From positions 25,599 through 89,598 of the forward strand of contig NDFF03000121.1 of NCBI GenBank assembly GCA_002150815.3: 64,000 bases of DNA, in the 5' to 3' direction. Below, piece after piece: positions 1 to 11,201 of the stretch. The position numbers and the translations under genes are program-made. Below the pieces are notes generated by a model, which did not search any database, was not told the DNA's origin, and was given only the letters and a program-made list of their open reading frames with translations. Every line of letters starts with the position of its first letter. Positions within the stretch are counted from its first letter, which is position 1. The stretch is from Grammothele lineata (lineage: Eukaryota; Basidiomycota; Agaricomycetes; Polyporales; Polyporaceae).

Positions 1-163
1 TCCGACGTCGCTTCAAGGCAAGGGTTTAAAAGATGTCCGGATCCAGTAGACTATTGATCAGCCCTCCAGCGCTGGACATGTATCTGGGTGGAACGCCGTG
101 TCTCACGGATCGGGGCGAGTCAACGGAACCCCAGCCGTCCTCGACTGCTATTTCCGGCGTGAG

Positions 164-170
164 TATATAT
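164..170 (+). promoter_or_regulatory. TATA-like box upstream of the ABC transporter
   Basis: A TATATAT run lies about 125 bp before the ATG at 294, within a pyrimidine-rich leader. The spacing fits a fungal core promoter. It is a sequence-pattern call only; no transcript data support it. Confidence 0.4.
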
Positions 171-293
171 CTTCGACCCCTCGTTGCAGCCTGCCCCCAG
201 CCCAGTCTGCTGTGTTCGCTCTTTCCCTGAGCCACCACAACTGCCTCTTGGTCGCGCTGCCGCCGTCAGCACCCTCCGCCATCAGCTCTCGAC

Positions 294-3200
294 ATGGGTG
301 AAGACAAGTTCCCCAAGGTCGACTCGCTCGAGTCCGACGCGGAGAAAGGCGAAATTGTAGACAATGTGGCTGAAGCCCCTGGCCAGCAGGACAAGAATGT
401 CACCGCTGCTCATCATTCGCGAAAGCTCGACCTCGACATGGGCGAAGAGCACGTCCGCTTCCGTCGCAACTGGTGGCAACTCTGGTCAGTAGTCGCGTCG
501 TGTTTTCCACAATGCTCGAGCGCTTACTGATGCGCAAAAAACTAGGCTTCCCAAAGACCCACCTCCACCTCCGCCCGCTTCTCTAGATGACGCCACGGTC
601 CTGCCGCTCGTCAATTCCTCTTTCCTAGCTATATTAACTTACACTTGGATTAATCCCATAATGGTGAGTATATATGCTCAATCCAACATTAATGACACGT
701 GCTGAAGATGTACCCAGAGCCTCGGGTACCAGCGCACCCTCCAAGCGACTGACCTCTGGAAAATGGACGAGAGCCGCGAATCCGGTTTGCTCGGAGCGCA
801 GCTCGATGCTGCCTGGGCGCGTCGCGTCGAAGCCGCTAACGACTGGAACGCGCGCCTTGCGTCCGGGGAAATCACCCCAAGCCTCCTCCAGCGCACTCGC
901 TGGTCCGCCCGCGCGCTCTTGCGCGGCAAGGGCCAGGGCGGCAGCAGTTTCCGCGAGCGGCGCGCCGCGCTCGAGACGGAGTGGCGCGAGGTCAGCGGGC
1001 AGCGGCAGGCCAGCCTTGCATGGACGCTCAACGACGTCTTCGGGCGCGACTTCTGGTTCGGCGGCGCGTTCAAGGTCGTGGGGGACACCGCGCAGCTCAT
1101 GGGTCCCATCCTCGTTAAGTCGATCATCAACTTTGGCAAGGAGCACGCTGCCGCCATCGCGGCGGGTCAGCCGGCGCCCCCAATCGGGCGTGGGGCGGGC
1201 ATGGCGGTCGGGCTGTTGTGCACGACGGTGACCACGAGCGTCTGTCAGCACCAGGTGTGTGTCCTCCATTTCGTTGATTTTGAGCCGGGCGCAGGAACGT
1301 GAGGAATTAACGACATGCCGCGCCGGTACCACAGTTTTTCTGGCGCTCCATGACGACTGGCCTTCTCGCGCGCGCGGCGCTCACGACCTCGATCTACAAA
1401 CGGGGTGTGAGCCTGACGGGAAAAGCGCGGACGACTCTCACCAACGCCGCCCTCGTGACGCATATCTCGACTGATGTGAGCCTCTTTTGACACTTGTTCC
1501 GTATTTAATGACTGATAAGACCGCCCGCAGGTGAGTCGCGTGGATGCGTGCGCGCAGTGGTTCGTGAGTAGCATTTCTGTTTTTGCGGAGCCAATTATAT
1601 TTGCGTGGTTACTCACCGTGCCGCACGGCACCGATGTCACATTATAGCACGCAGGTACGCATTAACTCTCAATGACGGAATTTTAATCTGGGCAGTCATC
1701 TGATGTTTTCTTGCAGTTTGGACGGCTCCGATTCAGACCATCGTATGCTTGATCATCCTGTTGGTCCAGGTATGTGTTGGATCATCTCTGCTGGAGGTCC
1801 AAATTCTGAACGATTGTCTCGGTAGCTCGGCCCGTCGGCCCTCGCAGGATTCTCTCTATTCTTACTCATCATCCCCCTGCAAGAGCGTGTTATGTCATTC
1901 CAGTTCACCACGGGAAAGAAATCCCTAAAGTGGACGGACAGGCGAGCCAAGATGATCTTAGAGGTCCTGGGTTAGTTCATCTCGTATGTTGAACTCATGA
2001 GAGGTTTAACGCTCGGTTAGGTGCTATGCGCGTCGTGAAGTATTTCTGCTATGAACAGCCGTTCCTGAAGCGTATGTATATCATCCTTCACTCAGATTTA
2101 CCCGGCACTTAACGTTCTTTACATCTTCCAGGTATCTTCGATATTCGGCGTCAAGAGCTCAAAGGTACCCGCAAGATCCAGGTCGCCCGCTCCGCCAAGT
2201 GCGTACACTATCCTTCCTTACACGTCACATACACTGACAAACTCATTTTCAGTATCGCCGCCGCCTTCTCCGTGCCCGTGCTCGCTGCCACAATTGCGTT
2301 CGTAACGTACACCTCGACCGCGCACGACTTCGACGTCGCGATCATCTTCGCGTCGCTCTCGCTCTTCCAGCTCCTCCGGCAGCCGCTCATGTTCCTCCCC
2401 CGCGCGCTCTCCGCGACGACGGACGCCCAGAACGCGCTCGTGCGCCTCGCGAAGGTGTTCAACGCCGAGACGAAGGACGCGGCGGACGCGTTTGACGTCG
2501 ACCCGGACCAGAAGCTCGCCCTGGATGTGCGCGAGGCGTCGTTCGAGTGGGAGGAGAGTAAGGCGACGGGGGACGCGCTTGGGGGGCCGACGAAGGGCAG
2601 CAAGGGGGAGAAGGCGAAGGGGGAGAAGGAGAGGGAGAGGGAGAAGGAGAAGGCGGCTGTGGGTCCGCCGTTCCAGGTCAAGGACATCAATATGGGCGTC
2701 GCGAGGGGTACGCTCGTGGCTATCGTTGGGTCTGTCGGAAGGTAAGTTTGACTACTAATTTTACGTCCGGGGTTTGTGAAGATCCTGACCCTCTGTTGAC
2801 AGTGGCAAGGTATTGCGTTTTCAGCTACTGGCCGGATGTCGGGTTTGACTCATATTACGCCATAGTCGAGTCTCCTCCAAGGTCTCATCGGAGAAATGCG
2901 TAAGATCAAGGGTTCGGTCTCGTTCGGTGGTCGGGTTGCCTACTGCTCGCAGACCGCTTGGATTCAGAACGCTACATTGGTTCGTCTTGCGCGCCAGTGT
3001 CATCAAGGTGCCGTGTCTGACTATGAATGCAGCGCGAGAACGTCTTGTTTGGTCAACCTTTCGACGAGGAGAAGGTACGTCCTTTCTCCGAGACTATCTA
3101 AACCGCGTTCGACCTCTAACCGAGTTGTGTAGTACTGGACAGCCGTCGAGCAGGCCTGCCTCATTCCGGATCTTCAAGTTCTCGCTGACGGCGATCTTAC

Positions 3201-6200
3201 GGAGGTGTGTATAGCAAGCTTGTGATTGCCCCTAGCTTGTGTACTAATCCCGACATTAGATCGGCGAGAAAGGTATCAACCTGAGCGGCGGTCAAAAGCA
3301 ACGTGTAAGTTATCCGACGGGATATTTCCAGGACGCTTGCCTGAATAGCCGTTGGATAGGTCAACATTGCGCGTGCACTGTACTTTGATGCCGATGTTGT
3401 TATCTTCGACGATCCACTCTCTGCAGGTCCGTATGCGCCCATCCGTTCCTCACGAGCATTATTAACGCACAGAATAGTCGATGCGCACGTCGGAAAGGCT
3501 TTGTTCGCCAACGCCATTATTGGCGCCCTTCGGAACCGCGGCAAGACCGTCATCCTCGTCACGCACGCCTTGCACTTCATGTCTCAATGCGACTACATCT
3601 ACACCATGCAGGTCGGTCGCTCCGTCCATATTCTATACTGCCTCGCGCTGATCACGTCCACGCAGAACGGGCGCATCGAGGAACAGGGAACGTACACTGA
3701 CCTCATAGCCAACGGCAAAGAATTCTCCAGGCTCATGCAGGAATTCGGCGGCCAATCAAAGGAAGAGGAGGAAGAGGCAGAGGCCGAAGAGGACATCACA
3801 GTCGCCAACGTGAAGCTCATTACCTCAGACCTTGATGACGCGAAGAACAAGTCCGAGTCCGTGCAGCGCAAGGGAGCCGGTACCGGCAAACTTGAGGGTC
3901 GCCTGATCGTCAAGGAACATCGAACGACGGGCTCCGTCAGTTGGAGAGGTATGTTCGTTCTAACTTTGCCAGCATCGTTCTGGCTAACAGGCGCATTAGT
4001 CTACGGTGACTACATCAAGGCTGGAAAGGGCTGGATCACTGTCCCCATCCTCATTCTCTTCATGATCCTGATGCAAGCGAGCTCTATCATGAATAACTAC
4101 ACCCTTGTCTGGTGGCAAGCGAAGTAGGTTCCTCTTCTATTGGGGGAACATCTCAGTTGTTGACACGTTCGTATCCAGCACGTTCGACAAGCCAAACTCC
4201 TTCTACCAGACGTTGTATGCATGCCTTGGTATCGGCCAATCACTGTTCACTTTCGGCGTGTATGTAACTCTCGTGCATCCCTCGAAAACCGGAGATGCTG
4301 AATGTCCGTTCCAGTGGCGCTGCTATGGATGAAATGGGTTTCTTCGTCTCGCAGAACTTGCACCACAATGCGATCAAGAACATCTTCTATGCTCCTATGG
4401 CGTTCTTCGACACGACAGTGAGTTGATCGGTGGGACTTTCTTTCAGGTTACTGATGTCCGTCGTAGCCCATGGGTCGAATCTTGAGCGTGTTTGGCAAGG
4501 ACATCGAGAGTAAGCACGCTGATTGTCGCGGCCTCACGATGCACTGACCAACATTGTCCCAGACATTGACAACCAGCTTCCCGGTAGGTTTCTTCACAAA
4601 GTTCATTAGCGATACGCTGACAGATTGACGACCACTTGTGTAGTATCCATGCGTCTACGTAAGTCCAGATGTCCTACTAATCTCGCCGAGTCCCTGAAAA
4701 TTAACCACATTTGATGGCAGTGGTTCTTACCGTCACAAACGTATTTGGAAGTGTCATCATCATCACTGTGGTCGAACATTACTTCAGTGGGTACAACAAT
4801 TGCGCCATCCAGCGCTCATTTTGAATAGTCGGTTAACGCGTCACTTCACCATAGTCATCGCGGCTGTTGGCATCGCCCTCCTATACAACTACTTCGCGTC
4901 CTTCTACAAGGCTAGCGCTAGAGAACTCAAGCGTATTGGTGAGCGTCCACCACAAACGTGTATCTTCGCTCGTTCTGACTAGAGACTACAGACAATATGC
5001 TTCGTTCTCTCCTTTACGCCCACTTCGCGGAGTCGCTCTCTGGTTTGCCCACGATCCGCAGCTACGGCGAAGTCAACCGCTTCTTACGTGACAACGAGTA
5101 TTTCATCGACCTTGAAGACCGAGCAGCGTTCATCACTATCACCAATCAGAGGTAAGTCCGTATCGTCTTGCAGTGGGGGCCTTGCAGCTGAGCAAGTAAT
5201 ACAAGATGGCTGGCGATCCGACTTGACTTCCTCGGTGGCATCATGACTTTTATTGTGAGCACACAATCTTGAATACTCTGCGGTATTGTAGCTCAACGTC
5301 TCGGTCGGCAGGTTGCCATTCTTGCTGTGTCCAACGCTTCAGGCATCAACCCGGCTCAAATCGGTCTCGTTTTGACCTACACGAGTGAGGCAATCTGCTT
5401 GATTCTATCACAAGCGGTAATTCACATGCTGCACCTTAGCCTCCCTCACTCAATTGTGTAGTGTAGTCACTCGGCAGGTACGCTTTACGATTTTACATTA
5501 ATGACATCATGAAGCTCATTCTCTTCCAGTCCGCAGAAGTCGAGGTATGTAACGATCAATGTGTGAGGTGCATGTGCTAGATCTCAAGGTTCTACTCAGA
5601 ACTACATGAGCTCTGTCGAGCGCAGTAAGTCCTTCTGTGACAAGCTGGCCGGATCCCATCGCTCACCATCAGTCAGTGCTGGAATACAGTCGCTCGGATC
5701 GCCTCCCTCAGGAGCGTCCGCACGAGATCGCAGCTACCAAGCCGTCTCCTGAATGGCCCGCGGAGGGCGCGATCGAGTTCAAAGATGTCGTGATGCGGTA
5801 CCGGCCTGGCTTACCTCTTGTACTAAAAGGATTGTCCATGGAAATTCTTGGTGGCGAGAAGATTGGTGTAGTGGGCAGGTACGTTGTGATGTTCAATACG
5901 GAACCGTTCAGGGTTGGTTATTAACTTAATGATCAGGACCGGCGCCGGGAAGTCCACATTAATGCTGGCTTTATTCCGTATCGTAGAGCTCGTTTCTGGG
6001 TCCATCAAAGTGGACGGGTAAGCATGGTTCTGACAAGCTTAAATATAATCAGCCTGATCATGCGCCCCCAGTGTCGACATTTCTGAGATCGGACTGAAAG
6101 AGCTTCGAAGCAAAATATCCATCATCCCACAAGATGTAGGTGCACCCGTATTCCTCCTCCGCTTTTATACTCATTTGCGTGCATCAGCCTCTGCTCTTCA

Positions 6201-7000
6201 GCGGTACTATCCGCTCGAATCTTGATCCTTTCGACCTCTACGTGAGTCTGCATATTCGCTAGTCGACGACTGGTGTCTGATGCCCTCCACAGACTGATGC
6301 CCAACTATGGGACGCGCTCCACCGCTCTTTCCTCGTCGAGTCTCCCAAGGGCAACATCGGTGGCTCCAGTACGCCAACATCTCGCTTCAATCTCGACAGC
6401 GTGATCGAGAGCGAGGGATCTAACCTCAGCGTGGGCGAACGCAGCTTGCTCAGCCTTGCTCGAGCGCTTGTGAAGGACAGCCAGGTCGTCGGTACGTCCA
6501 GTCTGAATCTTGCGACTTGGTTGAATGCTGATCATTACTACAGTGCTTGATGAAGCGACGTGAGGGCAGCCCAACCATTCTATACGAGTATTAGCTGAGA
6601 TTTTCCTACAGGGCATCGGTCGACTTGGAGACGGACGCGAAAATCCAGCACACAATTCAGACCCAGTTCCGCCACAAGACCTTGTTATGCATCGCACGTA
6701 TGTAGCTTTGGCTACCTTCCTATACTTCGCAGTTCACCCAAATTATGTCCATAGACCGACTGCGCACCATTATCTCCTACGACCGCATTTTGGTACTCGA
6801 CGCGGGCCAGATCGCCGTAAGCTCCGTTCCACGTCCCTTAAGTTGGACGATGACGCACTGAATCTTCATCCGCTATGCAGGAATTCGACACGCCAGAGAA
6901 CCTCTTTAGCAACCCCGTTAGCATCTTCCGCGGCATGTGCGAGCGTAGCGGGATCACGATGGAGGAGATCCAGCGGTCGCGTCTCAAGATCCAAGGATGA
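294..7000 (+). CDS. YOR1: ABCC-type multidrug transporter, YOR1-like full transporter
   Basis: This is an ATP-driven export pump of the ABCC family, most like yeast Yor1, expected at the plasma membrane. Spliced in frame it gives a hydrophilic N-terminus, a first transmembrane domain, NBD1 (Walker A GSVGSGKSS, signature LSGGQKQR, Walker B VVIFDDPLSAVD), a second transmembrane domain and NBD2 (Walker A GRTGAGKST, signature LSVGERSLLSLARAL, Walker B VVVLDEATASVD), ending ITMEEIQRSRLKIQG. The NBD2 signature departs from LSGGQ, which is usual for this family. I count about 41 introns, all short. Several exons are tiny: 7 nt at 1648-1654 (inside WFHAVWTAP), 7 nt at 2803-2809 (Walker A lysine), and 15 nt at 4644-4658 and 5530-5544. 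Start chosen because MGEDKFPK is the first ATG after the TATA-like box and leads into the family-typical FRRNWWQLW. The transport substrate cannot be read from sequence. Confidence 0.93.
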
Positions 7001-8045
7001 GCCTTTTGCTGTCGATGAGTCTAGATTGCCGGGGTGTGGTTCGTTGTACACGTCGCATACACGATCACTCATGATAGATGACTACACGTCGCTTAATGTA
7101 TCAAGTTAGAATGAAGGTCATGCTACGCCTCTGTGGGGCCAAGTTTGAAACCACCTAAGCGCTTTTCGACAAAATGCTCTGCAACCCTTTCAAAGATTCG
7201 AACTTTCGAAGGATGCGGCACAAGCTTGCGGCTGACGGGAAGGTTTGCATGTGATGTGTCCATCGCTCTTGACTGTGGTCCGTCACTGGCCTTGTCAGCC
7301 CCATGCGAGTCTTTGGTGAGTCTCGACTCTCAAGGTGCCGAACAAGGGCTTCCAGTCAGCCGTCTTCCAGCCTCACAACTTGCACATATAATCCCCTCGC
7401 TCACGTCGTCCTATCCCTTCGATAACTCTCACTCCATCCCCTCTCTCTAGTCTCTTCCCGGGTGGATTCTCCCGGAGTCCCGAGGGGTCGATTCACGGTG
7501 AGCACACGCACACCCTTCTTTCACTCCCGACGCCAATCCTCCCATGCATCACCATATTCACAAGACCGCCCGCATTCCGCTAAGACGTACCGACTGTCCA
7601 GGGCAGACTCTCGATGCCCGAGAGGGGTCAATAGGTATGTAACAGCGGGGCCGAGACGACCGAGCCGTTGTCACTCAAATAGTGTGTAGCGGTCGAATAA
7701 TGAAAAGTAATATCCTCACCACGAGGGAAGACGCTCTACTTGTACCATAAATTACACGATAAAGCACGCACGGTACACTTACAACGCCGAGCCCCCCGCT
7801 CGTCCTACGTAACATCGAGAGCGGCGGGCGGGAAGGAAAGGAGACGCCGAGCTGGAGCTTGGCGGTCAGCCTCAAAAACGTCCGAGGGGTAACACGAAAC
7901 GCAGTACAATCCAACACCAAAGCAAACCGCACACTTCCTCAACTTAGTTACCTACCAACCAGCCCAGAATGACGCCAACACGCCCGAAGAAGCTTGCGCA
8001 AAGAAGCGCTGAGCCAGACCCGCAAAGAGAGAGGGAAACGGCCGA
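7001..8045. other. Intergenic, convergent 3' ends; no supported gene
   Basis: About 1 kb between the ABC transporter (+) and the BSD2-like gene (-), whose 3' ends converge here. ORFs are short and unlike proteins I recognise. A CATATAA motif near 7385 followed by a CT-rich stretch resembles a core promoter, but no coding sequence follows convincingly. A small non-coding transcript is possible but unsupported. Confidence 0.5.
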
Positions 8046-9684
8046 CTAGAGCAGCCCCGCGGCCTGGAGGTCCCTCGTCAGCCTCAGCTCCTGCGCGGTC
8101 ATCTGCGCCTCCTCCGCACGGCGCCGTGCGTTCTCGTCCTCCTGTATAGCGCCCCGGCGGTCACGCGGGTCCTCCTCCTCCTCGAGGTCCCCAAAGCCGA
8201 ACGCGAGCTCGATGTTGCGCCGGACCTGCTCGTCGCGAGCGCGCTGCTCGGGCGTGAGCGGCTCCTCGGGCATCGACGCCGCGCGGATGGACGCTTCCCA
8301 GCGCTTGACGCGGTAGAAGCCGACGCAGGACGAGAGAAGCAGGAACCAGCCTGCAAGCTTGCGCGTCAGCATCAGCGCTGCCGGAGAGCGTGCGGACGGG
8401 ACGTACCGAGCGTCATGAGGATGAGCGCGATCCAGTCGCGGGAGGTGATCGCGAGCTGCATGTCGAGGTCCGCGTACGCGGCCGGGTCCGACGCGTTGAA
8501 GGCCTGTCCCGGGGTCTGCGCGGCCCGCGAGGCGTTCCACGCCGCGATCTCCTCCGAGAGCGTCGCCGGCGCAGACGCGGTGGAGGCAGGGTCCTCCGCC
8601 TCGCCACCGCTCCCCGCACCCGCACTGCCGCCACCATAACCCCCGCGCCAGCCGCTGCCGTACTGTACGAGCCCGAACTGGATGAGGGTGATGCCGAGGC
8701 CGGCGCGGGAGCCGAACTTGGCGGCGTGGGTGGTGTGGAGGAGGTAGGTGAGGACGAAGCCGGCGAACTGGAAGAAGTACGAGACGAAGGTGGTCATGAT
8801 GAAGGTGAAGACGGAGCCGGAGGGGAGGTCGTCGACGATCATGAACGCGTTCGGGTCGAGCATCGCCGCGGGCGCGTGCACGGTCGTCTCCCAGTACGAT
8901 GGGGCGGCGTCCGCCTGCGCCTCGGCGTACGACTGCGCGATGCGGGGGAGAGAGGCATGAGGCTGTCAGCGCCGGGAAGAGGGAACGTAAGGGAGGGATA
9001 CCGCCACCCAGCCATCCGGTCAGCCGCGCAAGCCTCCGTGGGGCTGACAGTAGATGGTGATGGGCGGCGGGCGGGGAGAGGGGCGGTACGCACTGGGGGA
9101 GTCTCCTTCTGCACCTCCTCGGGGACAATGTGTACGTTCCCGTCGCCGTCGGTGACAGTCACCGGCCTGGAGGGCTTTGCGGCCACGTTCGCGAACACGC
9201 CGTCGTTCTCCGTTCCGCCTCCTACGACGCGGTGGCCCGGAGCCTCGGACGGCACGCGGACGTAGTGCTGAGGTAGGAGCGCCCCCGCCGCTCTGCGCCA
9301 GAACGAGCGGCGTGGAGCCGAGGGCACGGTGGGAGCGGCGGGTAGGAGGCCGTTGGAGTTGCCAAAGTCGTTCGGCAGCGCGAGCGCGGAGGGGCCGGGG
9401 GGCGAACCTGGGGGAGGGAAGTCGTAGTCCCGGTCGCGCTCAAAGTCGTACCCGCCGCTCTGCGGCGTGGGGAGCGCGGCCGGGAAGTGGTCGTCGTCGT
9501 CGAGCGCGGGGTGGAGGTGGGAGTCTGAGCGGGGAGGCACGGCCTGGTGATACTGGTGGGTGAGGGGCGTGCGCTCGGACGAGTCCTGGCCCTCGTCGTC
9601 GTCGTCGAAGGCGTCGTCTAGCTCGCGCTGTGCCTCCTCAGGGGCATAGCGGGGGTTGGGGAGGGGAGCGTAGGCGGTGGGCAT
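8046..9684 (-). CDS. BSD2: BSD2/NDFIP-family Rsp5 ubiquitin-ligase adaptor
   Basis: Three exons (9094-9684, 8407-8932, 8046-8350) encode a membrane protein of the Bsd2/NDFIP family. These proteins recruit Nedd4/Rsp5 ubiquitin ligases in the endomembrane system and control trafficking of metal transporters and other cargo. The N-terminal ~200 residues are acidic, proline-rich and cytosolic-looking. A PPSY motif (a PY ligand for WW domains) is created exactly at the first splice junction, as ETPP joins SYAEAQ. The diagnostic membrane core reads SYWETTV, then DLPSGSVFTFIMTTFVSYFF, FQFAGFVLTYLLHTTHAAKF and GSRAGLGITLIQFG, followed by further hydrophobic segments (DWIALILMTLGW) and a charged tail with ELRLTRDLQAAGLL at the end. 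Start chosen as the first ATG of the long open exon. Family assignment is strong; cargo is unknown. Confidence 0.85.
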
Positions 9685-11201
9685 GGGTCGGAAGAGAGAC
9701 AGGGAGGAGAGGAGGGGGCGCAGCGTTGGACGACGACGCTGGCAGACGCTATCAGACGGCGTTCATGGGGGACGACGGATGGCGAGCTCGGCGTCAGGGC
9801 ACCCAAGCCTCTTCTCTCCCCTCCCAGGCGCTCGGCGGCAGTGCTCAAACAAGCCTCCTCGCACTCAACCACCCACAGCAGCATCCAGAGAAATATATAT
9901 GAGGCTCGCCTAGGACATACGTATTTTCGCTATCCCAATGCGCACAGTACATACTACGACTCAAAGCCGCCTGTTCATTGAGCTGACTGTACCTCGTCTG
10001 GTCTCCTGAGGCGGGATTTTCACGTGCACACAAGACGCCCGTTATCCTCCCAACTTAGGATGGGTGCGAGAGTCTCCAAACCGGAGCGCGACATGCCTGA
10101 CGACGAGATGAGAAGACAAGGAGCCCGTCGCGGATTCAGCGAGATCGTGAGATCAAACAAAGCTTAAATCATACTCTAGCCACATCGAGGGTCAGAATGC
10201 GCGTCACATCCGGGGCCATGTTGGTTTGGAGGGTCCACCCATGACATGCGGAGTGCCAATCTAGTCCGGAGCCCTACTGCCAGCTGACATTATGATCGTA
10301 TGCAGTGGCGTCCGAGACCGAGGCGACGCAGCATTCGGGCCAGCGCCCAGGTGCCTTAGCCCAGGGGCGGTCGGGAGTGTGAACGTTGCAGTTCATTACG
10401 AGTACTTTACGAAGTGGTAGAACTGCTTCAAGCTGCCATATGCTGCTAGCTACGACGAATAGCGAATGAAGAATGTGTAGAAAGAAGGTGCAGATCATCA
10501 ATTTACGTGCCGCCATTTGTGCGAAACTACAGCGAGAACGTGAAAAAAGGGCATCGCTGATCTGGACGTCGGGGCGCGTCGGGATACGGCGGGACGCCCG
10601 GCGCGGCGAGGCACGTCGATCGGCCACCGGGTCCGAGCGAGGACGAGTGCGCGGGAATGGGGGTGCAAGTGCCGCAAAGAGCAGGAGACGAAGGCGGCGA
10701 TAAGAGAGAAGGAACGGGCTGGTGCTGCTGGGAGACACAGAACGCGACACACGTTCGATGATGGGATCCGAGGCGGCCCGCTAGGGCGATGAGCGGGCGA
10801 CGGAACGGGACGAAGGGAGGAGAAAGCGAGCGACGATCTACAGGACGAGTGCGACGATGGCCACGATACGTCGACGCCCGAGAGCGGCCCACGCAACGCA
10901 AACGTAAACGAATCTGTCCACGGCTCGGGCCTCCCGATTTGGCAGGCAGGCGGCGGGGAAACGTCGGCCGGGCCGACTGCTCCAATGGGAGGCAAGACGA
11001 GGCTCGCAAACGCCTCGGTCTGTCTCGAAGACGCTCTCCGGAAAGGTGATGTCACATGCATCATCGATGAGCTACAAAGTCACAGCTCTCCTCGCCCAGT
11101 CCATGTTCTAACCTTACTCTCCTCCCGCTTGGCACCCGGGCTTTCCTCTCCCCGCCCATCCCTCCTCTCTTTCCTCCCACCAGCCACGGCGAGCTAACAC
11201 C
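9685..11201. promoter_or_regulatory. Divergent intergenic region between BSD2-like gene and TPS1
   Basis: About 1.5 kb separates two divergently transcribed genes, so it should hold both promoters. An AAATATATATGA run near 9890 lies about 210 bp upstream of the BSD2-like start on its promoter side. The ~130 bp before TPS1 is CT-rich, as is usual for fungal leaders. An AGGGG pentamer (stress-element core) near 10370 is about 830 bp from TPS1, too far and too short to weigh heavily. No coding sequence recognised. Confidence 0.4.
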
